From an uncultured Bacteroidales bacterium (GTDB lineage Bacteria; Bacteroidota; Bacteroidia; Bacteroidales; UBA932): DNA of 64,000 bases. The number at the start of each line of letters is the position of its first letter. Position 1 is the stretch's first letter. The notes beneath the pieces are model-generated. The model ran no database searches and was not told where the DNA came from. It saw nothing but the letters and a program-made list of their open reading frames with translations. Shown here in pieces: positions 1 through 8,287 of this stretch. The stretch covers positions 1 through 64,000 of the forward strand of contig CAKUYQ010000003.1 in NCBI GenBank assembly GCA_934717185.1, given 5' to 3'. Both the position numbers and the translations under genes were made by a program.

Positions 1-73
1 TCCTGAACCAGGACTTGAACCTGGGACCCTCTGATTAACAGTCAGATGCTCTAACCAACTGAGCTATTCAGGA
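1..73 (-). tRNA. tRNA-Asn (anticodon GTT)
   Basis: Read on the minus strand, the sequence opens with acceptor arm TCCTGAA and closes with TTCAGGA. It carries a D-arm (GCTCAGTTGGTTAGAGC), anticodon loop CTGTTAA inside a TCTGA/TCAGA stem, and a T-loop with GGTTCAAGTCC. Positions 34-36 of the tRNA are GTT, giving asparagine. The discriminator base lies just outside the window, so the gene is complete except for that base. No CCA can be assessed. Confidence 0.97.
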
Positions 74-132
74 ATTTATTAACTTTAAATTTTAAATTAT
101 GAAGCTGTACCGTTGTAGTGGCTTAGCGGGTA

Positions 133-164
133 CAAAAGTATAACATTTTTTATATCCATGCAAA
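133..164 (-). promoter_or_regulatory. Bacteroidetes-type promoter for tRNA-Asn
   Basis: On the minus strand, TACTTTTG at 133-140 matches the Bacteroidetes -7 element TAnnTTTG. TTTG at 161-164 lies 20 nt further upstream and matches the -33 element. Transcription would begin near 126 and read into the tRNA. Confidence 0.7.
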
Positions 165-192
165 TTTTTTTTACAAAATTTTTTAAAAGCAC

Positions 193-200
193 TATCTTTG
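193..200 (+). promoter_or_regulatory. -7 promoter element for the HU-like membrane protein
   Basis: TATCTTTG is a perfect TAnnTTTG -7 element 42 nt before the ATG at 242. Because it lies downstream of the longer possible start at 158, it argues that 242 is the true start. Confidence 0.65.
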
Positions 201-241
201 TACTCTGCATTTGGAGCTATCTCATTTTAAGACAAAAAGAT

Positions 242-1243
242 ATGGATTTATCCGTTATTTCGCATATTTTAAGGGAACTTATTCCTTTTCATTCTCAAAT
301 CTCTCTTCCGAGTTTGGGATGCTTTGTTGTGGATGAGAAGCCATCTCAGATTATAAACCAAGGAACAGTTATAACCCCTCCTCAGAAAAGCCTTAGATTT
401 TCGTTTTCAATTGGCAATAACGACGGACTTATAGAGAGCGAGTATGCCAAGCTCAAAAATGAGAATGCACACGATGCTAAACTAAGCGTTGAGAAGCTGA
501 TTAGAGAGATAAAGGAGCAGCTTACCCAAAACAGAAAAGTTAAGCTCCCGCAGTTGGGAGAACTTAAATTCAATGAGAACGGTGAACTTCTCTTTATCCC
601 CTCAAATGACATCTCTATTTTTCCTGCTGCCTCACAGCCGTCGGTAGTGAACATTGTTCCAAAGGAGAGTATCGAATTTACTCAGGCGCCCATGGGAATC
701 CCTTCTGCGCCTGAGTTTGACGGTCTCAGGATGCAGCGCATATTGGACTATGCTCTTGAAGCATCTGTCATATCAAAAAGCTGTAGAGATGATATAGCAG
801 CCATACGGGCTAAAGAATTGGCAGAAACATCACTCCGTGAGCCTGCAGATACACAAGAGATCAAAGAGCCAACAGACACACATGTATCAAATTCAGAAAT
901 TAAAGCAGAATCAGAGGCAAACATATGGGTAAAAGATAAACTTAAAGAGAATGGAGAGGCTGTACAAGATATTGTAAAAGCTAATGAACAGACGGCTGAA
1001 GCAGCTGCAAACGTTAAATCAGCAACAGAAAAAAAAGACAATAAGCTCAGTACAGAAATAGAGTCATCCAAGCCAAAAGTTTCAAAAAAACAAATTTGGC
1101 TTGCAATAGCTCTTATAACAATAATTATTATCATCCTGCTCTTGACAATAGTTTATGTTATGCAGGACGAGCTGAGACCATTCTTGGAAAAGATTCTGTA
1201 CAATTCAAGGGAACGTGCTCTAATCCATCATTTTAACACATAA
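242..1243 (+). CDS. HU/CCDC81-like DNA-binding protein with C-terminal membrane anchor
   Basis: This 333-residue protein begins with two consecutive HU-like modules (roughly residues 1-60 and 61-130, with ISLPSLGCF and VKLPQLGEL as the paired beta-arm openings). This is the arrangement of the CCDC81-like prokaryotic HU domains found in Bacteroidetes. A long polar, alanine- and glutamate-rich linker follows, then one strongly hydrophobic helix near residues 285-306 and a short basic tail. Many relatives end in a SPOR domain, and none is visible here. The topology suggests an HU-fold domain in the cytoplasm tethered to the inner membrane, perhaps linking nucleoid to envelope, but this is inference. 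The start at 242 is preferred to an in-frame ATG at 158 because a consensus promoter lies between them. Confidence 0.75.
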   Translation: MDLSVISHILRELIPFHSQISLPSLGCFVVDEKPSQIINQGTVITPPQKSLRFSFSIGNNDGLIESEYAKLKNENAHDAKLSVEKLIREIKEQLTQNRKVKLPQLGELKFNENGELLFIPSNDISIFPAASQPSVVNIVPKESIEFTQAPMGIPSAPEFDGLRMQRILDYALEASVISKSCRDDIAAIRAKELAETSLREPADTQEIKEPTDTHVSNSEIKAESEANIWVKDKLKENGEAVQDIVKANEQTAEAAANVKSATEKKDNKLSTEIESSKPKVSKKQIWLAIALITIIIIILLLTIVYVMQDELRPFLEKILYNSRERALIHHFNT

Positions 1244-1248
1244 ACAAC

Positions 1249-1281
1249 GAGCCGCCCGTTGTGTTGAACATAGGGCGGCTC
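1249..1281 (+). terminator. Hairpin after the HU-like membrane protein gene
   Basis: A 9-bp perfect GC-rich stem, GAGCCGCCC at 1249-1257 with GGGCGGCTC at 1273-1281, starts five bases after the stop codon. No strong U-tract follows, so termination may be factor-assisted. Confidence 0.65.
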
Positions 1282-1422
1282 ATACACATACAATTTTATC
1301 TAAACTACTATAATAATGGTACAATTATTAGATTTGTCATGCAGATTCCCAATATAATCTTTATAATACTAAAACAACTTTAAACTCTTTAACTATGAAA
1401 TACTGCATAACAGAATTAGCTG

Positions 1423-2778
1423 TTAATCTTCCCATATCTCCTTGTCAGACGGCACGTGAATTCTCGCTGACAGAGGAGCTATTCTTGTTATATTTAGCAA
1501 ATGTTTGTATGTAAAATTTTCCGAAATTGAATTATTTCCCCAACTTCCGCAACCAAGAGTATTGGTTACAGGCAATCCGTTTTGGATTGAACCACCTGCA
1601 GTTGTTGCACAAATTGCATTAACTATTACTCGAGATACGGAAAGTTCCGTTCCGGCCTTAATAATGTTAGCCTGATCATTTGAATGGATTCCGGCAGTAT
1701 GGCCATTACCCTCCATAGAAAGATTTGTCTTTGCTATATCTATAGCCTCTTCGAAATTATCAAACCCCAAGCAACCCATAACAGGGAACATCTTCTCTTT
1801 GCATATTCTGTCTGCCCTGCCTGCGCCAACAGCTTCAGCCACTATGACTCTGGTTCCCTCCGGAATGGAGAATTCTGCTGCATCCGCAATAACCTTTGCA
1901 GATTTTCCTACCAATGCCCTGTTAATTTTTCCGTCCGGAAACAAAGTATCCAATAATTTATCTTTTTCTTCAGATGTTACAAAATATGCCCCATGATTTT
2001 TAAAAGCCTCAAAAACAGCATCTTTATCCTTAGATGGATATGTAAAGAATTGTTCTCCGGAACAGATAATTCCATTATCAAAAGAGCGCCCTGTAATCAC
2101 CTTATCTGCAGCATCGTTAAAATCTATATTTCTATCCAATATAACCTGTACATTGCCTGCACCCACACCAAAAGATGGTTTACCGGATGAGTATGCAGAT
2201 TTAACCATAGGCATACCTCCGGTGGCCACAACCACATCACATTGTTCCATAAGTTCCTTTGTCTTGTCTATAGACGGCTCTTCAATTACCTGAATCAGAT
2301 CTACCGGTACGCCGAGCTGTTCTACAGCCTTTTTAATGAGGTTAACTGCCATAGAAGAGCATTTTTTTGACTGAGGATGAGGGGCAATGATTATTGCATT
2401 CTTTGTTTTAAGTGCAAAAACAATCTTGGACATTGGTGTTACAATAGGATTTGTCATTGGTGTAATGCCGGCAACAACTCCTATAGGTTTTGCAATCTCA
2501 ATCAAACCGGTCTTTTCATCTATATCTATGATGCCCATAGATTTTTTACCTCTCAAATTAAAATATACGCCCTTTGACTTATTTCTGTTTTTTGCCACTT
2601 TATGTTCATAAACGCCCATATTGGTCTCCTCTACAGCCAACAATGCAAGCTCCTCTGCATTATCATAAATAACCTTAGTTGCAGCTTTAATAACAACATC
2701 AACTTGCTCTTGGTCAAAATGACGGTAATATTGCTCTTGAGCCTTTCTGGCTCTTGCTACCATTTCTGAAATCTCCAT
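1423..2778 (-). CDS. sucD: Succinate-semialdehyde dehydrogenase, CoA-acylating
   Basis: Reduces succinyl-CoA to succinate semialdehyde with NAD(P)H, the first step of the succinate to 4-hydroxybutyrate route. The 451-residue protein has the aldehyde dehydrogenase fold of the acylating type. It has a nucleotide-binding region around residues 100-140 (GVVAGITPMTNP), a GVGAGN motif near 204-209, and the catalytic cysteine C239 in NGIICSGEQ. No signal peptide or membrane segment is seen. It is the last gene of a four-gene minus-strand operon, 24 nt after 4hbD. Its association with abfD, abfT and 4hbD distinguishes it from alcohol-pathway AdhE-type enzymes. The Cys position agrees with the P. gingivalis enzyme as I recall it. 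Confidence 0.93.
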   Translation of the reverse strand: MEISEMVARARKAQEQYYRHFDQEQVDVVIKAATKVIYDNAEELALLAVEETNMGVYEHKVAKNRNKSKGVYFNLRGKKSMGIIDIDEKTGLIEIAKPIGVVAGITPMTNPIVTPMSKIVFALKTKNAIIIAPHPQSKKCSSMAVNLIKKAVEQLGVPVDLIQVIEEPSIDKTKELMEQCDVVVATGGMPMVKSAYSSGKPSFGVGAGNVQVILDRNIDFNDAADKVITGRSFDNGIICSGEQFFTYPSKDKDAVFEAFKNHGAYFVTSEEKDKLLDTLFPDGKINRALVGKSAKVIADAAEFSIPEGTRVIVAEAVGAGRADRICKEKMFPVMGCLGFDNFEEAIDIAKTNLSMEGNGHTAGIHSNDQANIIKAGTELSVSRVIVNAICATTAGGSIQNGLPVTNTLGCGSWGNNSISENFTYKHLLNITRIAPLSARIHVPSDKEIWED

Positions 2779-2802
2779 AACAATCTATAAAAAATACATT
2801 AA

Positions 2803-3921
2803 TTAATACAATTGCTCAAAAACTGATTTAATCTCCTCCTCTGACAGAGGGACATAATTATTTGCCAACAGCCTCTGCTGAGATTCAAGTACATTTGTAG
2901 TAAATCCTTGTATCTCATTCTCTTTCATACCGTATGACCTTAATCTGTTCTTAGAAATAAGCTTTCCTAACAAAGCATCCATTGTATCATACGGGCACTC
3001 ATTCTCTCCAATATGCAGTTCTTTTCTCAAAAAGCTATTAAGATCTTTAATAACACCGTTAGGGTTCTTATCATTATATAATTTAAAGATTGCGGTAAAG
3101 AACTGATAATTAGCCTCTCCATGTGGTACATGATAATTTCCGCCAAGCGGGTAAGATAAAGCATGAACAGCTCCTACGCCTGTATTCCCAAAAGCGATAC
3201 CTGCAAAGTTGCTTGCCATAAGCATATCGTCCAATCTCTCAAATCTATACTCTTCGCCCTTTTCTGCAATCTTGGTGAAAACATCCAATATTATCTTTAT
3301 TGCTGCTTCACAGTAGATTTTTGTATATGGATTTGATTTAGGTGACAAATATGATTCTGTTGCATGAATCAAAGCATCTATTGAACTGCAAGCATAAAAT
3401 TTAAAGGGAAGACCTTTAACCAATTCAGGCACCAAAACAGCATCGTCCGCAAGAATGGCATCATCTGCAAGGCCCATTTTAGTATGTCTTGAAGTAATTT
3501 CCGCAATTGAAATATTTGTAACCTCACTACCCGTACCGCAGGTTGTTGGCAATATTACCAATCTTTTGTCTTTTACAATCGGAATTTTCCTTTCAAAAGC
3601 TTCTACCACATTGTTAACATTTTTTAAGGCAAATATTTTAGAAATATCTATTACCGTACCCCCACCAACTGCAATAACTCTATTATATTCAACACCTTTA
3701 AGATCGTTAAGTATATTATTCATCATTATATCCGAAGGCTCACCTAATCCATATTTCTCCTGCATTACAAAATGACACGGAAGATTAAGAGCCTTCATAA
3801 AAGGTTCAAAAATAAATGTATTTGTAATGACCAAGTCATTTTCATTCAGTTGATATTCCTTTGCAAAATCGGCAAAAGAATCAAACTTGCATAATCTTGT
3901 TTTTAATTTAAATAGTTGCAT
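2803..3921 (-). CDS. 4hbD: 4-hydroxybutyrate dehydrogenase (iron-type alcohol dehydrogenase)
   Basis: Reduces succinate semialdehyde to 4-hydroxybutyrate with NADH. The 372-residue sequence is a group III, iron-dependent alcohol dehydrogenase. The dinucleotide loop GGGTVIDISK lies near residue 86, and PTTCGTGSE near 125. The metal ligands expected for the family are present as D182 and H186 (DALIHATES), H253 (AVHALSYPLGG) and H267 (HVPHGEANY). The fit to dedicated 4HB dehydrogenases comes mainly from the neighbours: it sits 12 nt after the CoA-transferase gene and 24 nt before sucD in one operon. It should be cytoplasmic. Confidence 0.92.
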   Translation of the reverse strand: MQLFKLKTRLCKFDSFADFAKEYQLNENDLVITNTFIFEPFMKALNLPCHFVMQEKYGLGEPSDIMMNNILNDLKGVEYNRVIAVGGGTVIDISKIFALKNVNNVVEAFERKIPIVKDKRLVILPTTCGTGSEVTNISIAEITSRHTKMGLADDAILADDAVLVPELVKGLPFKFYACSSIDALIHATESYLSPKSNPYTKIYCEAAIKIILDVFTKIAEKGEEYRFERLDDMLMASNFAGIAFGNTGVGAVHALSYPLGGNYHVPHGEANYQFFTAIFKLYNDKNPNGVIKDLNSFLRKELHIGENECPYDTMDALLGKLISKNRLRSYGMKENEIQGFTTNVLESQQRLLANNYVPLSEEEIKSVFEQLY

Positions 3922-3933
3922 TATATAATCTTA

Positions 3934-5229
3934 CTAAGCTTTTTTAAAACGAGCATGAAATTCAGAATCAAGCATTTCCCTAAATTTAGGATGTGCTATA
4001 TTAATCAACTCTCTTGCTCGTTCCCTTAATGTTTTTCCTTTGAGTTTTGCTATTCCATATTCTGTTATAACATAATCCACATCATTCCTGGATGTTGTTA
4101 TAGCCGAACCATGAGCCAAGAATGGAACTATTCTTGAGACCTTGCCTCCAACAGCTGTAGATGGCATTGCCATAATAGATTTACCACCTTTAGACCAGGT
4201 AGCACCTCTAACATAATCTACCTGCCCACCTGTTCCGCTGAACTGTCTCAGGCCGATCGTTTCGGATGCCACCTGCCCCATAAGGTCAACCTCTATACAT
4301 GAGTTAATAGAGATCATTTTATCGTTTTGAGCTATTATTCTTGGATCATTAACATAATCAACAGGACGCATCTCAACATCTTTGTTGTTATTTACAAAAT
4401 TGTAGAGCTTTTCTGTACCCATAAGGAATGTTGCGACTAATTTACCAGGCAACAATGTCTTCTTTGCACCTGTGATAACACCTTTATTTACAAGGTCCAC
4501 AACTCCATCTGAAAACATCTCCGTATGGATTCCCAAATCCTTTTTGCTATCTAAAAACATTAGTACAGCATCCGGTATAGCACCTATTCCAAGTTGTAAT
4601 GTTGAACCGTCCTCTATCAATGAAGCACAATACTCCCCTATTTTCTTCTCCACATCTGTAATTGTGGTGAGATTAATATTTGCCAATTTTATATCAGATG
4701 AGATTATACAGTCCAATTTTGAGACATGAATAAAATTGTCACCATACACAAAAGGCATCTGTTCATTCATCTCTGCTATTATCAATTTAGCCTTTTCAGC
4801 CGCAGCTTTAGTATAATCACACGAAACACCTAAACTGCAGTTTCCGTTTTCATCTGGTTTAGAAACCTGAATTACGGCAACATCTACAGGATACTCATTT
4901 GTGAACAATGACGGAACTTCATAAAAGAATATCGGTAAAAAATCTCCCCTTCCCTCTGCTATGGCAGCCCTTGAATTTGCTCCTACAAAATTCGTAACAT
5001 GCCTGAAATGTCCCTCTGTCCCGGGTCTGAGATGCTCATCTGCACCCAAAGTAAGCATGTGATATATCTGTATATCTTTTAATCTTTCTAATTGGTTCAG
5101 CATCTCTTTTGGCACGAGCCGAGGGCATCCGGCCGCATGTCCGAATACCACTCTGTCTCTACTTTCAATAGCCCGTACCGCCTTACACACATCAACAATT
5201 CTATTACAATAACGATTATTTAAAATCAT
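3934..5229 (-). CDS. abfT: 4-hydroxybutyrate CoA-transferase
   Basis: Moves CoA, normally from acetyl-CoA or butyryl-CoA, to 4-hydroxybutyrate, giving 4-hydroxybutyryl-CoA, the substrate of the upstream dehydratase. The 431-residue protein is of the acetyl-CoA hydrolase/transferase (Cat1/Cat2) family. GHAAGCPRLVP lies near residues 30-40, and the catalytic glutamate is predicted at E237 in GIHTEMFSDG, matching E238 of Clostridium aminobutyricum AbfT as I recall it. A typical C-terminal VTEYGIAKLKGKT segment is present. It is the second gene of the operon, 36 nt after abfD. The enzyme is also called Cat2. Confidence 0.92.
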   Translation of the reverse strand: MILNNRYCNRIVDVCKAVRAIESRDRVVFGHAAGCPRLVPKEMLNQLERLKDIQIYHMLTLGADEHLRPGTEGHFRHVTNFVGANSRAAIAEGRGDFLPIFFYEVPSLFTNEYPVDVAVIQVSKPDENGNCSLGVSCDYTKAAAEKAKLIIAEMNEQMPFVYGDNFIHVSKLDCIISSDIKLANINLTTITDVEKKIGEYCASLIEDGSTLQLGIGAIPDAVLMFLDSKKDLGIHTEMFSDGVVDLVNKGVITGAKKTLLPGKLVATFLMGTEKLYNFVNNNKDVEMRPVDYVNDPRIIAQNDKMISINSCIEVDLMGQVASETIGLRQFSGTGGQVDYVRGATWSKGGKSIMAMPSTAVGGKVSRIVPFLAHGSAITTSRNDVDYVITEYGIAKLKGKTLRERARELINIAHPKFREMLDSEFHARFKKA

Positions 5230-5265
5230 AAACCTTTAATCATTAACATTATTGAGAAACACACA

Positions 5266-6732
5266 CTATTTAGCCGCATCTTTGGATACATCTACCTTTG
5301 CAATAACTCTGGCCATCTGCTTTTTCTCCTCCAAATTTCCCTGTCTTGCAATCATTATCCTCTGAGCTTGAGGCGAACCTGCACCATGCATGGATTCCGT
5401 TCTATATCCAACAGCTGCCGTTCCTAAGGTAAGATTCTCAATTAACCTTAATACTCTCATTCTGTTCTCGGTAGATGTCCCGGTTGCACCCTGCAGATAT
5501 TTTTTTACAAATGGCCCTACTTTCTCATCTTTAAAATCCTGTTCAGACGGCATAGTTACCATTAAGCCACCTGCTATATCCTCTGCAAGTCTGGCTATTT
5601 CATACGGTAATCTTGTAACATTCTGTTTGCAGACATTTGCCAAAAGAAGATTTATCTGATAGTTACCTGCAGGCATTTTCTGTCCTTCAGATGAGCAGGC
5701 AATACCGCAAGCGTACAAAGTCTCGTTAAGATGCATCATCTCTATAAGCTTGTCCTTAATATGGCTTGCTTTGGGAACTCCATTATACTCAGCCGCTAAA
5801 GCCGAAGCTCCTATAAGAACATCACCTACTCCTACTTTACACCCGCCATACGATTGTCTATGATAACCTGCAAAACGTTCAACCATCATACCGGCAAACT
5901 GATACTCTCTGCTCATAAACACTCTCTCTTTAGGAACGAATACATTATCAAAAACAACAAGCGCTTCGTGACCGCCATACTGAGAATTTCCCAAATCCAT
6001 ATCTGCACCCTCCTCTAATTTTCTGGTATCGCATGATTGACGTCCATATATCATAAATACGCCCGGAGCATCGGATGGTACGGCAAATGAAATAGCATAA
6101 TCCTTATCCTCCTCCTTCATTGCAACAGTAGGCATAATAAGATGTTCATGAGAGTTAACGGCACCTGTCTGGTGAGCCTTAGCACCCCTAACTACAATTC
6201 CATCCTCTCTAATCTCTACTACATGCATGTACATATCCGGGTCATCTTGTTTTGATGGAGACAACCCTCTGTCCCCTTTAGGATCTGTCATAGCTCCATC
6301 AACCGTAAGGTCATTCTCCTGCACATATTTCATATATTCAATGAAGCGGCTATGATAATCAGTTCCCAAAGCCCTATCCATCTCGTATGTAGTTGAATAT
6401 ATTGCATTAAAGGCATCCATTCCAACACAGCGCTGAAAGCAGGCCCCGGTTTTTTGCCCCATAAGTCTCTGCATTTTAACCTTGTTGATAAGATCCTCTG
6501 TACTTTGATGCAAATGACAGAATCTATTTATCCGCTTCCCGACAAGTGGTGAATATACAGTCATTATATCTCTGTAATTAGGGTCTTCTGCAAGTTCGTA
6601 AGTCATTGCAACAGAGTTCATAGACGGCTTAATCATTGGATGGTCTACAGGATTTTCAATAAGCTTACCCATATAGTAAACTTTAAGATTCAATTTACGC
6701 AAACTCTCAACGTATTCTTTTTTTGTCATCAT
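5266..6732 (-). CDS. abfD: 4-hydroxybutyryl-CoA dehydratase / vinylacetyl-CoA isomerase
   Basis: Converts 4-hydroxybutyryl-CoA to crotonyl-CoA by a radical mechanism using a [4Fe-4S] cluster and FAD, opening the route to butyrate. The 488-residue protein carries the four expected cluster ligands C98 and C102 (GACFQRCVG), H291 and C298 (YHRQSYGGC), in the spacing of the C. aminobutyricum enzyme. The whole sequence is collinear with the 4-hydroxyphenylacetate 3-hydroxylase-like family. It is the first gene of the operon, and its mRNA leader contains a cobalamin riboswitch at about 7003-7172. The enzyme itself needs no B12. Two adjacent Met codons make the exact start uncertain by one residue. 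Confidence 0.96.
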   Translation of the reverse strand: MMTKKEYVESLRKLNLKVYYMGKLIENPVDHPMIKPSMNSVAMTYELAEDPNYRDIMTVYSPLVGKRINRFCHLHQSTEDLINKVKMQRLMGQKTGACFQRCVGMDAFNAIYSTTYEMDRALGTDYHSRFIEYMKYVQENDLTVDGAMTDPKGDRGLSPSKQDDPDMYMHVVEIREDGIVVRGAKAHQTGAVNSHEHLIMPTVAMKEEDKDYAISFAVPSDAPGVFMIYGRQSCDTRKLEEGADMDLGNSQYGGHEALVVFDNVFVPKERVFMSREYQFAGMMVERFAGYHRQSYGGCKVGVGDVLIGASALAAEYNGVPKASHIKDKLIEMMHLNETLYACGIACSSEGQKMPAGNYQINLLLANVCKQNVTRLPYEIARLAEDIAGGLMVTMPSEQDFKDEKVGPFVKKYLQGATGTSTENRMRVLRLIENLTLGTAAVGYRTESMHGAGSPQAQRIMIARQGNLEEKKQMARVIAKVDVSKDAAK

Positions 6733-6838
6733 AACAAGATATTTTATTGATTAATCGTTAAACTGCAAACCAACCGGATTAACATGTTTCACTAAAGACA
6801 ACAAGGAGCAAGCACCAACCACGCAAAGCCCCAATTTG

Positions 6839-6907
6839 TCAGGCATACGCACTTGATACACCACATCTTGTAATAAAGACTGCGATAATCGTAAGTACAG
6901 ACAGCAT
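6839..6907 (-). other. Possible 22-codon leader ORF between riboswitch and abfD
   Basis: In the roughly 270 nt between the riboswitch and abfD, a minus-strand ATG opens a short frame. It encodes a hydrophobic stretch ending Ala-Tyr-Ala before TGA, resembling a bare signal peptide. It could be a chance frame, a decayed gene start or a leader peptide. Nothing else recognisable is seen in this gap. Confidence 0.2.
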
Positions 6908-7002
6908 GCTACAAAACCGTAGCAGTGTTCCTTTTTTGCAAAAAAAATGTAAAAACCAGTAATCTCAATATTCCTCTTCCCCAGAATACAGAGTATTAAT
7001 GT

Positions 7003-7172
7003 TAAGGCAGGTCTTCTGACTTGTTCTACGTTCCGCCGTCTTCCCTTAATACTTTAAAGTGACAAAATGAATGCAAAACGCTTTATAAGAACTTACAGCT
7101 GAGGGGACAGTTCCGGATTCCCACCGGATTCCCTATTCAATCCATAAAGAAGTACTCTAATGGATCACCTTA
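7003..7172 (-). promoter_or_regulatory. Cobalamin (B12) riboswitch upstream of abfD
   Basis: On the minus strand the leader contains the conserved cobalamin aptamer blocks in order. AATAGGGAATCC comes first, then GGTGGGAATCCGG, then AACTGTCCC, a variable region, and finally AAGTCAGAAGACCTGCC. The P1 closing helix is visible as GCTAAGG near 7168-7174 with CCTTAAC near 7001-7007. A consensus promoter lies directly upstream, and the first gene downstream on this strand is abfD. Family members normally switch expression off when adenosylcobalamin or another corrinoid binds. The 270-nt gap before abfD does not show an obvious single terminator, so the expression platform is unresolved. Confidence 0.95.
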
Positions 7173-7178
7173 GCACTA

Positions 7179-7186
7179 CAAAGGTA
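7179..7186 (-). promoter_or_regulatory. -7 promoter element of the abfD operon
   Basis: TACCTTTG on the minus strand, with a TTG about 21 nt upstream. The predicted start near 7172 coincides with the 5' end of the riboswitch P1 helix. Confidence 0.7.
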
Positions 7187-7504
7187 TGTATGAATTATTT
7201 TAAACTCCAACAAAACCCATAATATTTTTTCACCTGCAAAAAAAAACCACAAATAATACAACTGTTTTTTCGCATAACGTTTTTATTAATTAGAACATGG
7301 ATAAATTTAAACGGATTTCAATTTTTTCATTACCACATTTATATGAATCAAATAATTACGCATTCATTATGTTAACTGCATAATGAACTGTTAAGATTAT
7401 AAATAATATCATCTCGGTAATTGTTGAGCATATAAAAAGAGAAATATTAAGCAATTGTATTTATAACACAGTAGTTATAAATACTACTGACAAATAAAAA
7501 ACAA

Positions 7505-7531
7505 GAGGGTGCCAAAAAATTGACACCCTTC
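7505..7531 (-). terminator. Intrinsic terminator of the HU gene
   Basis: The minus strand reads GAAGGGTGTC, a loop of T residues, then GGCACCCTC followed by TTGTTTTTT. The stem is 8-9 bp, placed 38 nt after the HU stop codon. Confidence 0.85.
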
Positions 7532-7568
7532 TCCTCTCAAAATTAACAAGTAACACTCAATAGCAGAT

Positions 7569-7826
7569 CTAATCTAAAATTTGGGTCCTGAATTTAACAA
7601 CTTTCTTTGAGGGTATAGTAATCATCTCTTTTGTATTCAAACTCATTGTTCTTCTTTCCCTACGCTCTTTTATCATAAAAGAACCAAAACCCCTAAGAAA
7701 GACGCTCTCCTCATTTTTCAAAGAGTTGGCAATAATACCCAGTACTGTGTCGAGACAAACACCGCTTTCCATCAATGTCATCCCGGTCTTGTTTGAGATT
7801 GCTTTTACCAATTGTTTCTTATTCAT
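7569..7826 (-). CDS. HU/IHF family DNA-binding protein
   Basis: A small (85 residues from the chosen Met) histone-like nucleoid protein that dimerises and bends DNA. It opens with the family's MNKKQLVKAISNKTGM, and the beta-arm region carries VFLRGFGSFMIKERRERR, equivalent to the HU signature GFG-F-V--R--R. The C-terminal VVKFRT closes the fold. It is shorter at the C-terminus than some IHF-like homologues. Start choice lies between two Met codons (7832 and 7826), and the second gives the canonical MNK. It stands alone with its own terminator and has the long repeat tract 7910-8130 upstream. Which HU paralogue this is cannot be told from the sequence. Confidence 0.9.
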   Translation of the reverse strand: MNKKQLVKAISNKTGMTLMESGVCLDTVLGIIANSLKNEESVFLRGFGSFMIKERRERRTMSLNTKEMITIPSKKVVKFRTQILD

Positions 7827-7909
7827 AACCATTTACTTTAAATACACTGTTCAACTTTCTGTCCTATATAACAAAATGAAAAACAAAATGTTTGCCACAA
7901 TTTATATAT

Positions 7910-8130
7910 TCACTATAAAAGTTTATAGTTGAAAGTTTATAGTGTATAGAGAAAAGCGTTGGCGTTGGCAAGTTTTAAGTGTAAAGAAAGCCAATGCTAA
8001 AGCTAAAGCCAAAGCAGATAAAAGTTAAGAGTTGAAAGTTTATAGTGTATAGAGTAAAGATGGGAAAGAGAGTAAAGAAGGTATAGAAAGTAAAGAGAGT
8101 AAAGAAAGGAGAGAAAGGAGAGAAAGTATA
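7910..8130. repeat. Composite intergenic repeat tract A
   Basis: A purine-rich (+ strand) non-coding tract. It holds two copies of GAAAGTTTATAGTGTATAGAG, hexamer arrays of the GTTGGC and AAAGCC/AAAGCT types, and a GAGAGTAAAGAAAG-like section. A spacer, AAGTTTTAAGTGTAAAG, recurs almost identically in tract H at 47 kb. Much of the tract is the reverse complement of tract D at 26 kb, so this is a dispersed element and not just local slippage. Confidence 0.8.
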
Positions 8131-8136
8131 TAAAAC

Positions 8137-8162
8137 AGGCCGGCCAAAAATTTGACCGACCT
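8137..8162 (-). terminator. Terminator of the first RND efflux operon
   Basis: The minus strand reads AGGTCGGTC, a 7-8 nt loop, GGCCGGCCT, then GTTTTAT. G-U pairs are allowed in the stem. It lies beyond the MITE copy that overlaps the tolC stop codon, suggesting that the MITE landed between gene and terminator. Confidence 0.75.
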
Positions 8163-8181
8163 ATTTTATACTAGTGATTAA

Positions 8182-8287
8182 GTAATCTTAAAAAAATAAC
8201 TTGATAATCTTTAATTGTCTTTTCGGTCTATATTTCTATCCTCATAAATACTGCTAAATCTTTACCAACTTATTTTTTAACGCTTAC
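8182..8287. mobile_element. MITE copy 1 (106 bp, short form)
   Basis: The element begins GTAATCTTAAAAAAATAAC and ends TTTTTTAACGCTTAC. The ends form an imperfect terminal inverted repeat of about 30 bp. It is flanked by the direct duplication TAA at 8179-8181 and 8288-8290. Same family as 13908-14064, 28887-29043 and 50471-50577. The promoter-like motif of the other copies is altered here to TATTTATG. Its right end overlaps the last codons of the tolC-like gene. Confidence 0.85.

Noticed and set aside
158..241. Longer N-terminus for the HU-like membrane protein starting at 158
   Set aside because: A perfect -7 promoter element at 193-200 lies inside it and the extra residues do not fit the HU-like domain start.
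7910..8130. Phase-variable microsatellite controlling a gene
   Set aside because: Units are multiples of three, lie outside coding frames and are not placed between promoter boxes.
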